From: JANXDG01 sp964521665
GTDB lineage: Bacteria > Elusimicrobiota > Endomicrobiia > DTEH01
Length of the DNA stretch: 30,501 nucleotides
Direction: 5' to 3'
Assembly: GCA_964521665.1 (NCBI GenBank)
Contig: CAZFSG010000012.1
Location: 1 to 30,501, forward strand
Positions 9,546 to 17,954 of this stretch are shown here, in pieces (the first letter of the stretch is position 1; every line of letters starts with the position of its first letter). The notes beneath the pieces are model-generated. The model did no database searches. It saw only the letters and a program-made list of their open reading frames with translations, and was not told the origin of the DNA. Both the position numbers and the translations under genes were made by a program.

Positions 9546-10028
9546 ATGAAATACAAAATAGAAAAAGCAAATGTTTTTGATGTACCATATATTTATAACC
9601 TTGTTAACAAATTTGCTAAAAAAAATTTGATGTTACCACGGGTCATAAATGATATCTATGAACGACTACAAGAATTTTTTGTTGCACGTATAGATAAAAA
9701 AAATACTGTGATTGGTTGTGCATGTTTACATATAACCTGGACTGGAAAAAAAGACGAAGTTATTGCTGAAATACGTTCTTTAGCTGTAGAAAAAAGATAT
9801 CAAAATAAAGGTGTTGGTACAGAACTTGTTAAAAGATTAGAATCAGAATCTAAAAATTTGGGTGTTAAAAAAATCTTTGCTTTAACTTATATCCCAGAAT
9901 TTTTTCACAAACTTGGATACAAAACAGTCTCGCGTGATACCCTGCCACATAAAGTTTGGACTGAATGTATAAACTGTCCTTTCTTTATGAATTGTAAAGA
10001 AGTTCCGGTTATTAAATTGTTAAAATGA
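9546..10028 (+). CDS. GNAT N-acetyltransferase, ArgA-like (short N-acetylglutamate synthase type)
   Basis: A 160-residue single-domain GNAT protein. The acetyl-CoA-binding motif is in the segment RSLAVEKRYQNKGVGTELV (QNKGVG), followed by the family pattern FFHKLGYKTV. The C-terminal block LPHKVWTECINCPFFMNC, with three cysteines in a C-x2-C-x5-C arrangement, resembles the short ArgA-type N-acetyltransferases, in which an equivalent LPxKVWxDCxxCxKxxxC block is common. Those enzymes acetylate glutamate at the first step of arginine synthesis. No amino-acid-kinase domain is present, and no other arginine gene is nearby, so the substrate is inferred from this block only. The gene has its own promoter and Shine-Dalgarno, and overlaps dinG by 4 bases. 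Confidence 0.65.
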   Translation: MKYKIEKANVFDVPYIYNLVNKFAKKNLMLPRVINDIYERLQEFFVARIDKKNTVIGCACLHITWTGKKDEVIAEIRSLAVEKRYQNKGVGTELVKRLESESKNLGVKKIFALTYIPEFFHKLGYKTVSRDTLPHKVWTECINCPFFMNCKEVPVIKLLK

Positions 10029-12070
10029 AACATATATTTGATCAAAAACAAATCTTATCTTTAACAAAAGAAATTTTTGTTAAAATATTGCCAGAATTTT
10101 TACCTTCTTCTGAGATACGTGAACAACAAATTATTATGGCCCAACAAATTCTTAAAAGTTTTATTGAAAACAAAAAAATTGTTGTTGAAGCACCTACTGG
10201 CGTCGGAAAAAGTTTAGGATATCTTATCCCTTCAGTAATTTATCTTAAAAATATACAAAAAAATACAAGAATTATTGTATCAACATATACAAAAACCTTA
10301 CAACAACAACTCATAAAAAAAGATCTCCCTTTAGTAGAAAAAATTGTTTATAAACTATATAAAGATAAAATTCAATATACAACATTTTTTGGCAGTGAAA
10401 ACTATATCTGTCTTTATAAGTTTTACGAATTAAAAAAAGATTTTCTTACACCAGAAGAAGTTATAAAAGTTGCATATATTGAACAATGGTTGAACACAAC
10501 TCAAACAGGTTGTGTTGAAGAAATAGATATTGATGGTGACTTTTGGCAAGAAATTAATCGTGAACCTGACCTCTGTAGAAATAAACATTGCAAGTTCTAT
10601 TCTGAATGTTATTATTACAAAAATTTGAAACAACTTAAAAATATGGATATCATAGTTGTGAACCACCACTTATTTTTTGCAAACCTGTTAGCATATAACA
10701 ACCTTTTACCTAAAAAAGATAAAGAAACCCAAGAAATTATTATTTTTGATGAAGCACATAATTTAGAAAATGTTATCTACCAATGGTTTGCAGAAGAAGT
10801 TTCAAATACACAACTCAAATTTTTATGTAAACAAATATATAATTTAAAAAAACAGCGTGGCTTAGTCACAAAACTACAATCTTTACCTGAAAGTTTAAGA
10901 CAAAACATAATAGATTCTGTTATTTCAATTTTGGAACGTAATGAAGAATTTTTTGGACAAATTAACTTAAAATTGTTACAAACTAAGTTCGAAGCAAGAA
11001 TCTTTGTTCCAAATATAGTTGATAATACTTTAACACCAGAAATGAACAAACTTTTAAACCTTCTAAACTCAGCTAAAAATTTAGTATCTACACAAGAAGA
11101 AATGTTTAAACTTTCTGTATTTACAAGACGTATCGCTATATTTATAAAAACAATAACATTGTGGCTAAAATGTGAAGATACAAGAAATTATATCTACTGG
11201 GTAGAAAAAGAAGAAACAAAAAGAAAAAAGTTAAAAATAACTCTTAAAATTACACCTATTGACCTCACAGAAAAAATGCAACATTATGTGTATTCTGTGT
11301 TTGATAAAATTGTGTTCACTTCTGCTACATTATGTGTAAATGAAGACTTCAAATTTTTTAAATCTTCGGTAGGCCTCTACCCGGAAATAATACCAGATTC
11401 TACAATCTCTAACGAACTTGTTCTCAGTTCACCATTTGATTATAAAAACAATGTTGTAATTTATCTACCAGATGGGATACCTAATCCTAAATATGAATAC
11501 GAAGAATATAAAAATGTTATTATAGAAATAATAACAAAACTTATCAACCTTACAGCAGGCAATACCTTTGTATTGTTTACAAGTTTTGAACTTATGAGAT
11601 GGGTTGTAGAACATATAAAATTAGATTATAAACTTTTTGTTCAGTCAACTTCAAAATATAAATTGTTAGAAGAATATAAAAAAACTGAAAATTCTGTATT
11701 GTTTGGAGTTGACACTTTTTGGCAAGGTGTTGATATTCCTGGCGAAAAACTTATTTCTATAATTATCCCAAAACTACCATTTGATGTACCTGACCATCCT
11801 GTTATAGAAGCAAAAACAGAAAAACTACAGTTTGAAGGTAAAGACCCGTTTAAAGAATATCTTCTTCCAAACGCTATATTAAAACTTAAACAAGGGTTTG
11901 GTAGGTTAATTCGACGAAAAACTGACTGGGGTCTTATAAGTATATTAGATCCAAGAATAAAAACTCAATGGTATGGTAAACATTTCTTAAAATCTTTACC
12001 TGAATGTAAAATCACAACAGATTTTGATACATTAGAAAAATTTTATTATAGCAAAAAAAATGCTACCTAA
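10025..12070 (+). CDS. dinG: ATP-dependent DNA helicase DinG (XPD-like, Fe-S)
   Basis: A 681-residue superfamily 2 helicase. Walker A is APTGVGKS at 56-63, the Walker B DEAH box is at 242-245, and motif VI is QGFGRLIRR at 623-631. Cysteines at 129, 184, 189 and 195, between motifs I and II, have the spacing of the 4Fe-4S cluster of DinG/XPD helicases, and NHHLFF follows them. DinG unwinds DNA 5'-3' and resolves R-loops, D-loops and forks blocked by structures or transcription. No exonuclease domain is attached, so it is the E. coli-like short form. It overlaps the acetyltransferase gene by 4 bases and the endonuclease IV gene by 1 base (TAATG), so it is probably translationally coupled in a small DNA-repair operon. 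Confidence 0.92.
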   Translation: MKHIFDQKQILSLTKEIFVKILPEFLPSSEIREQQIIMAQQILKSFIENKKIVVEAPTGVGKSLGYLIPSVIYLKNIQKNTRIIVSTYTKTLQQQLIKKDLPLVEKIVYKLYKDKIQYTTFFGSENYICLYKFYELKKDFLTPEEVIKVAYIEQWLNTTQTGCVEEIDIDGDFWQEINREPDLCRNKHCKFYSECYYYKNLKQLKNMDIIVVNHHLFFANLLAYNNLLPKKDKETQEIIIFDEAHNLENVIYQWFAEEVSNTQLKFLCKQIYNLKKQRGLVTKLQSLPESLRQNIIDSVISILERNEEFFGQINLKLLQTKFEARIFVPNIVDNTLTPEMNKLLNLLNSAKNLVSTQEEMFKLSVFTRRIAIFIKTITLWLKCEDTRNYIYWVEKEETKRKKLKITLKITPIDLTEKMQHYVYSVFDKIVFTSATLCVNEDFKFFKSSVGLYPEIIPDSTISNELVLSSPFDYKNNVVIYLPDGIPNPKYEYEEYKNVIIEIITKLINLTAGNTFVLFTSFELMRWVVEHIKLDYKLFVQSTSKYKLLEEYKKTENSVLFGVDTFWQGVDIPGEKLISIIIPKLPFDVPDHPVIEAKTEKLQFEGKDPFKEYLLPNAILKLKQGFGRLIRRKTDWGLISILDPRIKTQWYGKHFLKSLPECKITTDFDTLEKFYYSKKNAT

Positions 12071-12963
12071 TGAAAATAGGAGTCCATTGTTCTATTAGAA
12101 ACGGATATAAGCATGCATTATATGAAGCAGAATATCTTGGCTGTAGTTGTTTACAGATCTTCACTCATTCACCACGTGTGTGGAAGTTTACTATGCCAAC
12201 TTATCAAGAAATAGATGAGTTTAAGACGTTAAGAAAAAAAATAAATTTGTCACCTTTAGTAGTTCACACTGCATATTTACCAAATCCAGCAAGTTCTAAT
12301 AAAGAAATTTATCAAAAAACAAACGAATTGTTAAAATTAGAATTTGAATTAGCCACAGTTTTTAGTGCTGATTATATTGTAATGCATCCTGGTAGTTATT
12401 CTGAAGGAAAAACAATAAAAGATGGTATCTCACAAGTAGTAAGCTGTATTGATTCCTGTTTTGAATATATATTAAAAAAACACAATGAAATTTCTTTTAT
12501 GTTATTATTAGAAAATGTTTGTGGTAATGGTCGTAAAATTGGTAGAACATTTACTGAATTAGCAGAAATAATATATAAAAGCAAATTTAACAAATATATC
12601 GGTATATGTATAGATACAGCACATGCGTTCTCATACGGATACAATATAAAAACTGAAGAAGGGATCGTCTCCATGATGGAAGAAATAGATAAAACTTTAA
12701 ATAATGAAAAAGTTAAGTTGATACATCTCAATGATTCGAAAGCACCGTTAGGTAGCAAAATTGACCAACACTATCACATAGGAAAAGGATTTATTGGAAT
12801 CAAAGGTTTAAAAAACATAATCAAACATTTCTTTAACTTACCATTCATTCTTGAAACACCTAAAGAATGTACTTTTGATAAAATTTCAGATATGGATAAA
12901 AAAAACATTAACATAGTAAAATCTATGGCAAAAAAATTAATCTCCACGACACGCCAAAGATAA
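12070..12963 (+). CDS. nfo: Endonuclease IV (AP endonuclease)
   Basis: A 297-residue TIM-barrel enzyme of the Nfo/AP endonuclease 2 family that cuts the backbone 5' of abasic sites in base-excision repair. It starts with MKIGVHCSIRNG, the usual Nfo N-terminus. The expected trinuclear zinc ligands appear in their motifs: VVHTAYL, MHPGSY, LLLENVCG, DTAHAFSYG, LIHLNDSK, the DQHYHIG block and FILETPKE. All the histidine, glutamate and aspartate positions of the family can be read, so it should be active. The length is close to the normal 280-300. It is the last gene of the operon starting at 9546. About 147 bases follow before mraZ, including T-rich stretches but no GC-rich terminator hairpin. 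Confidence 0.95.
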   Translation: MKIGVHCSIRNGYKHALYEAEYLGCSCLQIFTHSPRVWKFTMPTYQEIDEFKTLRKKINLSPLVVHTAYLPNPASSNKEIYQKTNELLKLEFELATVFSADYIVMHPGSYSEGKTIKDGISQVVSCIDSCFEYILKKHNEISFMLLLENVCGNGRKIGRTFTELAEIIYKSKFNKYIGICIDTAHAFSYGYNIKTEEGIVSMMEEIDKTLNNEKVKLIHLNDSKAPLGSKIDQHYHIGKGFIGIKGLKNIIKHFFNLPFILETPKECTFDKISDMDKKNINIVKSMAKKLISTTRQR

Positions 12964-13059
12964 AAGTAATTTCCTTAATCTTATCTTATTTTTTAAACAA
13001 ATCTTTTTATTTTTTATTACACACACCTCTTTTTATCAAAAAAAATTTTTCTTTATCTA

Positions 13060-13089
13060 TTGACAAATTGGTGTATAAAGTGGTATAAA
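13060..13089 (+). promoter_or_regulatory. Promoter of the mraZ / division-cell wall operon
   Basis: A perfect TTGACA (13060-13065) and TATAAA (13084-13089) are 18 bases apart. Transcription would start near 13096, giving a leader of only about 15 bases before the mraZ ATG at 13111. The -10 box lies inside the 10-bp repeat array described as the MraZ operator, so repressor and RNA polymerase would compete. Confidence 0.65.
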
Positions 13090-13103
13090 GTGGTATAAAA
13101 TGG
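13077..13103 (+). promoter_or_regulatory. Probable MraZ operator: tandem AAAGTGG boxes at 10-bp spacing
   Basis: AAAGTGG at 13077-13083 and 13087-13093, and AAAATGG at 13097-13103, are separated by TAT spacers, one helical turn apart. A weaker AAATTGG lies at 13065-13071. This matches the direct-repeat MraZ-binding pattern known in Mollicutes (AAAGTG boxes with 3-base spacers); E. coli MraZ also binds TGG-containing direct repeats upstream of its own gene. The array covers the -10 box and the predicted start site, so MraZ should repress its own operon. Binding is inferred. Confidence 0.65.
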
Positions 13104-13110
13104 TAAAATT

Positions 13111-13539
13111 ATGAAAAAGGTTTTTATCGGTATATCACACCTCGTATTAGACAAAAAAGGAAGGATCTTCTTACCACAAAAGTTTAGGTTAAAAAAGAAA
13201 TATGTTCTAACCTATGGTATTGACAATTGTATAGTGATTTATCCATATCAAGAATGGTTTGAAACTGTAAAAAAATTAGAGACAATTTCGTTAAAAAACA
13301 AGTTATATCAAAGAATGTTTAGTAGAACATTTTTTGCACAAGCAGAAATTGTAGAACTTGACAACCAAGGTAGATTACTTATTCCAAAGAAGTTTAAAGA
13401 TAAATATTCTCTTTATGGCGAAGTAGTATTAGTAGGGAATAGGAACAAAATTGAACTTTGGTCAAAAAGTGAATGGGAAAAGTATTACAAAAACGCACAA
13501 AAAATTTTATCACATTTAAAATCACAAATTGAAATCTAA
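13111..13539 (+). CDS. mraZ: Transcriptional regulator MraZ
   Basis: A 142-residue protein with two SpoVT-AbrB-like halves. Each carries the family signature: DKKGRIFLPQKFR at about 14-26 and DNQGRLLIPKKFK at about 90-102. MraZ forms a ring-shaped oligomer that binds direct repeats at its own promoter and controls the dcw cluster; in E. coli it acts against RsmH. Here it is the first gene of the cluster and sits directly behind a matching repeat array. No Shine-Dalgarno is seen before the ATG; the short leader is AT-rich. The length is close to normal. Confidence 0.95.
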   Translation: MKKVFIGISHLVLDKKGRIFLPQKFRLKKKYVLTYGIDNCIVIYPYQEWFETVKKLETISLKNKLYQRMFSRTFFAQAEIVELDNQGRLLIPKKFKDKYSLYGEVVLVGNRNKIELWSKSEWEKYYKNAQKILSHLKSQIEI

Positions 13540-13545
13540 AAAATA

Positions 13546-14448
13546 ATGCATATTCCTGTGTTATCTGACGAAGTAATTAAGTTTTTACAACCAGAAAATA
13601 AAAAAATTTATGTTGACGCAACAATAGGTTGTGGTGGTCATACTAAAAAAATTTTTTCAGTTGCGCCAAAATGCAAAATAATTGGTATTGATTGTGACCA
13701 ACAGGCTATAGATTATTGTGAACAATATCTACACCAATTTTTGGATCAACAAAATTTAATCATTGTTAAAGATAATTTTGTTAATATAAAAGAAATTCTA
13801 AAAAAAATAAATATAGAAAAAATTGATGGTGTAATATTTGACTTTGGAATTTCTACTTTGCAATTAAGATCTTCACGTGGGTTTAGTTTTAATGACGAAA
13901 CATTAGATATGAGAATGGATTCGTCTTTACCATTAACAGCATATGATGTAATAAACAACTTCTCTAAAGAAGAATTAACAAAAATTTTTTTAGAATATGG
14001 TGAAGAAAAAAACAGTAAACTTATTGCTGAAAAAATTGTTGAATATAGAAAAACAAAAAATATAACTTCTGCAAAAGAACTTGCTGAAATTGTTAGTTCT
14101 GTTTTAAAACAAAAAAGAAAAAAAGTGTATCTCAAAGATACAGGACAACAAATAAAGTATAAATTTCATCCTGCAACAAGAATTTTTCAAGCAATAAGAA
14201 TTTTTGTAAATAATGAACTTAAAAACATCTACTACGGTGTAAACAATGCTATTGATGTTCTTGCACAAAACGGAAAAATTATTACAATATGTTATCATTC
14301 GTTAGAAGATAGAATTGTTAAAAACATTTTCAAATCAAGAAAAGATATAAAAATTTTGACTAAAAAACCTATAACACCACAAACAAAAGAAATAATGGTC
14401 AACAGGTCTGCTCGTAGTGCTAAATTACGCGCTGCACAAAAAATATGA
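13546..14448 (+). CDS. rsmH: 16S rRNA (cytosine1402-N4)-methyltransferase RsmH
   Basis: A 300-residue SAM-dependent methyltransferase (MraW family). It starts MHIPVLSDEVIKFL, has the SAM loop VDATIGCGGHTKKIF at about 23-37, GIDCDQQAIDYC after it, and FDFGISTLQLRSSRGFSF, which is the family DLGxSSxQLD-type motif. The C-terminal block RSARSAKLRAAQ is the conserved family end. The enzyme methylates N4 of C1402 in 16S rRNA at the P site. It follows mraZ by 6 bases and overlaps ftsL by 4. Confidence 0.95.
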   Translation: MHIPVLSDEVIKFLQPENKKIYVDATIGCGGHTKKIFSVAPKCKIIGIDCDQQAIDYCEQYLHQFLDQQNLIIVKDNFVNIKEILKKINIEKIDGVIFDFGISTLQLRSSRGFSFNDETLDMRMDSSLPLTAYDVINNFSKEELTKIFLEYGEEKNSKLIAEKIVEYRKTKNITSAKELAEIVSSVLKQKRKKVYLKDTGQQIKYKFHPATRIFQAIRIFVNNELKNIYYGVNNAIDVLAQNGKIITICYHSLEDRIVKNIFKSRKDIKILTKKPITPQTKEIMVNRSARSAKLRAAQKI

Positions 14449-14726
14449 AAAAACCTAAGAAAGAAAAAAATAAAAAAATAAAAATTTTTGCTGGAATGAT
14501 CATATTGAGTTTCTTAATAATCTTTTATTTTAGACAACAATATGTAATTATTAAACTTCAAAAAGAAATTAACAATTTATGCAATGAATTATATATTGAA
14601 AAAAACAAAAATAAAGAATTAGTTTTAACGTTTCAATCATTGATTACTTCACAACGGTTAGAAAATTATGCAAAACAACTGAATTTTGTTCCTATTAACC
14701 AAAACGATTATATTGTTGTGAAATAA
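14445..14726 (+). CDS. ftsL: FtsL-like cell-division protein
   Basis: A 93-residue protein: a very basic cytoplasmic start (MKKPKKEKNKKIKI), one transmembrane helix at about 13-30, then a Leu/Ile/Asn/Lys-rich segment likely to form a coiled coil in the periplasm. This is the FtsL layout, and the position between rsmH and ftsI is the classic place. FtsL joins FtsB and FtsQ to activate septal FtsWI. Sequence conservation in this family is low, so the call rests on size, topology and position. It overlaps rsmH by 4 bases. Confidence 0.8.
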   Translation: MKKPKKEKNKKIKIFAGMIILSFLIIFYFRQQYVIIKLQKEINNLCNELYIEKNKNKELVLTFQSLITSQRLENYAKQLNFVPINQNDYIVVK

Positions 14727-14728
14727 AA

Positions 14729-16435
14729 ATGTATAAACAAAGATTTTTTTTGATAAAAATATTATTTATATTAATTTTTCCCTTAATAATAATCATACGT
14801 TTGTTTTCTATTCAAATATGGCAACATAGACAATTTATTTCATTTATTGAAAAACAGCTCACATCAAAAATTGTAATAAACATTCCCCGTGGTGATATTT
14901 TAGACAGAAATAACAAAATTTTAGCTACTTCAATTGAATTTGCATCTGTATATATTAACTCAAAATATTTTTTAGAAGGAATACAAAAATTACAAAAATT
15001 TAATCCTTTGCTTAATCAACAAAATCTTTCTCTTATTTCTTCATCATTTTCTATTTCTGAAAAAGAACTTATCACAAAATGTATAAAATATAAAAGATTT
15101 TGTTTATCAAAAGATGTTGATTTATCTGTTGCATTTAAACTCAAAGACATTCCTGGAATAGAGATAGAAACTTATCTAAAACGAATATACCCTTATTCAC
15201 CTATTGAAAGTTATGTTGTTGGAAGAATAAATCATAAACAAGAAGGATATTCAGGAATTGAATATGAATATAACAATCTTCTTTCTAATTTAAAAAGAAA
15301 AGAGATTACAATTTATAAAAGTGGCACCTTACAAAAAAATGATATCCGTTTAGTCAATATTAAAGAAGTTTCAAATTTTATAAATGAACAAAAAAATTAT
15401 TCAATCATACTAACAATTGATATAGAATTACAAAATAAAATTAACAATATATTAAAAAAATATTATGATATATATTCTCCTAATTTAGCAATCTGTATAA
15501 TTCAAAAATCTGATACAGGCGAACTACTAACTATCTCAATACTGCCACATACACAAACACCTTTAATAAATCCAGCAGTAAACTATGTATATGAACCTGG
15601 TTCAGTATTCAAAATTTTCCCAATGGCAGTATTTTTAGAAGAACAAGTTGTCTCACCACAAGATAAAATTAATTGTGAGAACGGTAAATTTGATTATTCA
15701 GGGGTAAATATTACAGATGTTAAACCACATAAATATTTAACAGTTGAAGATATCATAGTTTTTTCTTCAAATATAGGTATGGCAAAACTTTTCTTAAAAT
15801 ATGGAAACCTAAAAAAATTTCTTGATTATCTAAGTTTGTTTGGTTTTGGTAGTCCAACAGGTATAGAACTTCCACAAGAAGCACGTGGTTTTTTACCATC
15901 ATATGAAAAATGTCAACCAAATACACCTTTATATATTAGTTTTGGTCAAGGTTTTGCAGCAACTCCTATACAAATTGTCAATGCATACACTATGATTGCA
16001 AACAATGGCGTACTTTTACAACCATTTATTGTAAAAGCTATCTTGGCAAAAGATAAAGTTGTCTATTCAGCAGAAAAACAAACAATACGAAAAGTTATTT
16101 CTGAAAATACAGCAAATATGATCAAAGAAATGCTTTACCAAACGGTAGAACGTGGTACTGCGCAAAAAACAAAAATTGATGGTATCAAAATCTGTGCAAA
16201 AACTGGCACTGCACAAAAATTTGATCGTGAATTACAAAAATATTCGCCAACAAAATTTTTTATGAGTTGTTGTGGTTTTTTCCCAAAAGAGCAGCCGCAG
16301 TTTACAATAGGTGTTTTTGTTGATGAACCAAAAGGTGTTTCATTAGCTTCAGAAATTGCTGTACCTATATTTAAAGAAGTTGTATTAGAACTACTAAACT
16401 ATTATAACGAAACCCTCTATGCAAAAGTATATTAA
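14729..16435 (+). CDS. ftsI: Penicillin-binding protein FtsI/PBP3-like transpeptidase
   Basis: A 568-residue class B penicillin-binding protein. One N-terminal transmembrane helix (about 8-27) is followed by the pedestal domain, with IPRGDILDRNNKILA at about 52-66. The transpeptidase domain has all three active-site motifs: SVFK with catalytic Ser292 and Lys295, SSN at 346-348 and KTGTA at 491-495. It crosslinks peptidoglycan at the septum together with FtsW. No PASTA domain is present. Its place between ftsL and murE fits division (FtsI) rather than elongation. The 3' end overlaps murE by 17 bases. Confidence 0.93.
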   Translation: MYKQRFFLIKILFILIFPLIIIIRLFSIQIWQHRQFISFIEKQLTSKIVINIPRGDILDRNNKILATSIEFASVYINSKYFLEGIQKLQKFNPLLNQQNLSLISSSFSISEKELITKCIKYKRFCLSKDVDLSVAFKLKDIPGIEIETYLKRIYPYSPIESYVVGRINHKQEGYSGIEYEYNNLLSNLKRKEITIYKSGTLQKNDIRLVNIKEVSNFINEQKNYSIILTIDIELQNKINNILKKYYDIYSPNLAICIIQKSDTGELLTISILPHTQTPLINPAVNYVYEPGSVFKIFPMAVFLEEQVVSPQDKINCENGKFDYSGVNITDVKPHKYLTVEDIIVFSSNIGMAKLFLKYGNLKKFLDYLSLFGFGSPTGIELPQEARGFLPSYEKCQPNTPLYISFGQGFAATPIQIVNAYTMIANNGVLLQPFIVKAILAKDKVVYSAEKQTIRKVISENTANMIKEMLYQTVERGTAQKTKIDGIKICAKTGTAQKFDRELQKYSPTKFFMSCCGFFPKEQPQFTIGVFVDEPKGVSLASEIAVPIFKEVVLELLNYYNETLYAKVY

Positions 16436-17954
16436 ACAGATTTTAGAAAATTTAGATATAATAAAAATTTATAACCAACAATTATTAGATTCTACTGTTG
16501 TATCTGGAATAAAATATAATTCAAAAGAAATAACGAATGGTGATATTTTTGTTTGTCTTAGTGGTCAACATACCGATGGTAATTTATTTATATCTGAAGC
16601 AGTATCTAAAGGAGCTGCTGCTATTATTACACAAAAAGATGTTTCTGTAAAACTTACTTGTCCTGTAATTGTTGTATCAGATGTTAACTCTGCATTAGCA
16701 CAAATTTCAAATAATTTTTATGATTATCCATCAAAAAAAGTTTTGCTTATAGGTGTAACAGGAACAAATGGTAAAACAACTATTTGTTATTTATTAGAAT
16801 CAATTTTTTTATCTGCTGGATATAAAACAGGTGTAATTGGGACGATAAATTATAGGTATAACAACAAAATATTTCCTTCAGTACATACTACACCATTTTC
16901 TTCAGATCTACAAAAAATTCTTTATGATATGGTATTAGAAAAAGTTGAAGTTGTGATAATGGAAGTATCTTCGCATTCTTTAGTTCAGAAACGTGTTGAA
17001 GGATGTGAATTTGACATAGCTATTTTTACAAACCTATCAGAAGAACATTTGGATTACCATCGCACAATGGATGAATATTTCGAAGCAAAAAGTTTGTTGT
17101 TTAAAAATATGATAGAACAAAAAAAGGATATCTTTTATACTTCGAATTTAGGAAGAAAAGTTTGTATCATAAACTATGATGATGCATATGGAAAGAAACT
17201 TTTAGATTTGTGCAGTATAAAAGATATATTGTTGTTTTCTATAAATCATAAGAACAGAACCAAAAATGTTAAATATCCAATTTTTACTGCAGCAAATATA
17301 AAATATACAAGTTCAGCAACAGAATTTGAAATTATTAACAGTTTTAACAAAGTTAAAATTTATTCTCATCTTATTGGCAGATTTAATGTAGAAAATATTT
17401 TAGCATCATTTGTTGCTGCATATTCTCAAAAAATCGACTTTGAATTTATCATTGAAGGTATAAAAAAAGTAAAATCCATTCCTGGACGATTAGAAAAAGT
17501 TGATATTCCTGCAGATTATACTGTGATAATAGATTATGCTCACACACCTGATGCGTTAGAAAAAGTTTTATTATTACTAAAAAGTATCCCTCATAAAAAA
17601 CTTATTGTAGTATTTGGTTGTGGTGGTGATAGAGACAGAAGCAAACGTCCATTAATGGGTTCTGTTGCGACAACATTAGCTGACTATGTAATTGTAACTT
17701 CTGACAATCCAAGGACTGAAGATCCTAACAAAATCATTCTTGATATAGAATTAGGTATTAAAAGAGCTGGAAATACAAATTATGAAATAATTCCTGATAG
17801 GAAAGAAGCGATATTTAAAGCGTTATCTTTAGGTTCAAGCGGTGATATTATTCTTTTAGCTGGAAAAGGTCATGAAAATTATCAAATAATTGGCACACAG
17901 AAAATACATTTTGATGAACGAGAAATTGTTCGCGAATTTTTTAATAAAAAATGA
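16419..17954 (+). CDS. murE: UDP-N-acetylmuramoyl-tripeptide synthetase MurE (meso-DAP type)
   Basis: A 511-residue Mur ligase. The ATP loop GVTGTNGKTT is at 112-121, followed by the SSHSL and HLDYHRTMDEY motifs. The amino-acid-selecting motif is DNPR at 429-432 (in TSDNPRTEDP), the form found in enzymes that add meso-diaminopimelate rather than lysine. This predicts a DAP-type wall, usual in diderms. The reaction joins the diamino acid to UDP-MurNAc-Ala-Glu. The start overlaps the last 17 bases of ftsI and the end overlaps murF by 4, so coupling is likely. Confidence 0.95.
   Translation: MQKYIKQILENLDIIKIYNQQLLDSTVVSGIKYNSKEITNGDIFVCLSGQHTDGNLFISEAVSKGAAAIITQKDVSVKLTCPVIVVSDVNSALAQISNNFYDYPSKKVLLIGVTGTNGKTTICYLLESIFLSAGYKTGVIGTINYRYNNKIFPSVHTTPFSSDLQKILYDMVLEKVEVVIMEVSSHSLVQKRVEGCEFDIAIFTNLSEEHLDYHRTMDEYFEAKSLLFKNMIEQKKDIFYTSNLGRKVCIINYDDAYGKKLLDLCSIKDILLFSINHKNRTKNVKYPIFTAANIKYTSSATEFEIINSFNKVKIYSHLIGRFNVENILASFVAAYSQKIDFEFIIEGIKKVKSIPGRLEKVDIPADYTVIIDYAHTPDALEKVLLLLKSIPHKKLIVVFGCGGDRDRSKRPLMGSVATTLADYVIVTSDNPRTEDPNKIILDIELGIKRAGNTNYEIIPDRKEAIFKALSLGSSGDIILLAGKGHENYQIIGTQKIHFDEREIVREFFNKK

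Noticed and set aside
12964..13055. T-rich stretches after nfo as a terminator
   Set aside because: The Ts are not preceded by any stable GC-containing hairpin; the sequence is simply AT-rich.
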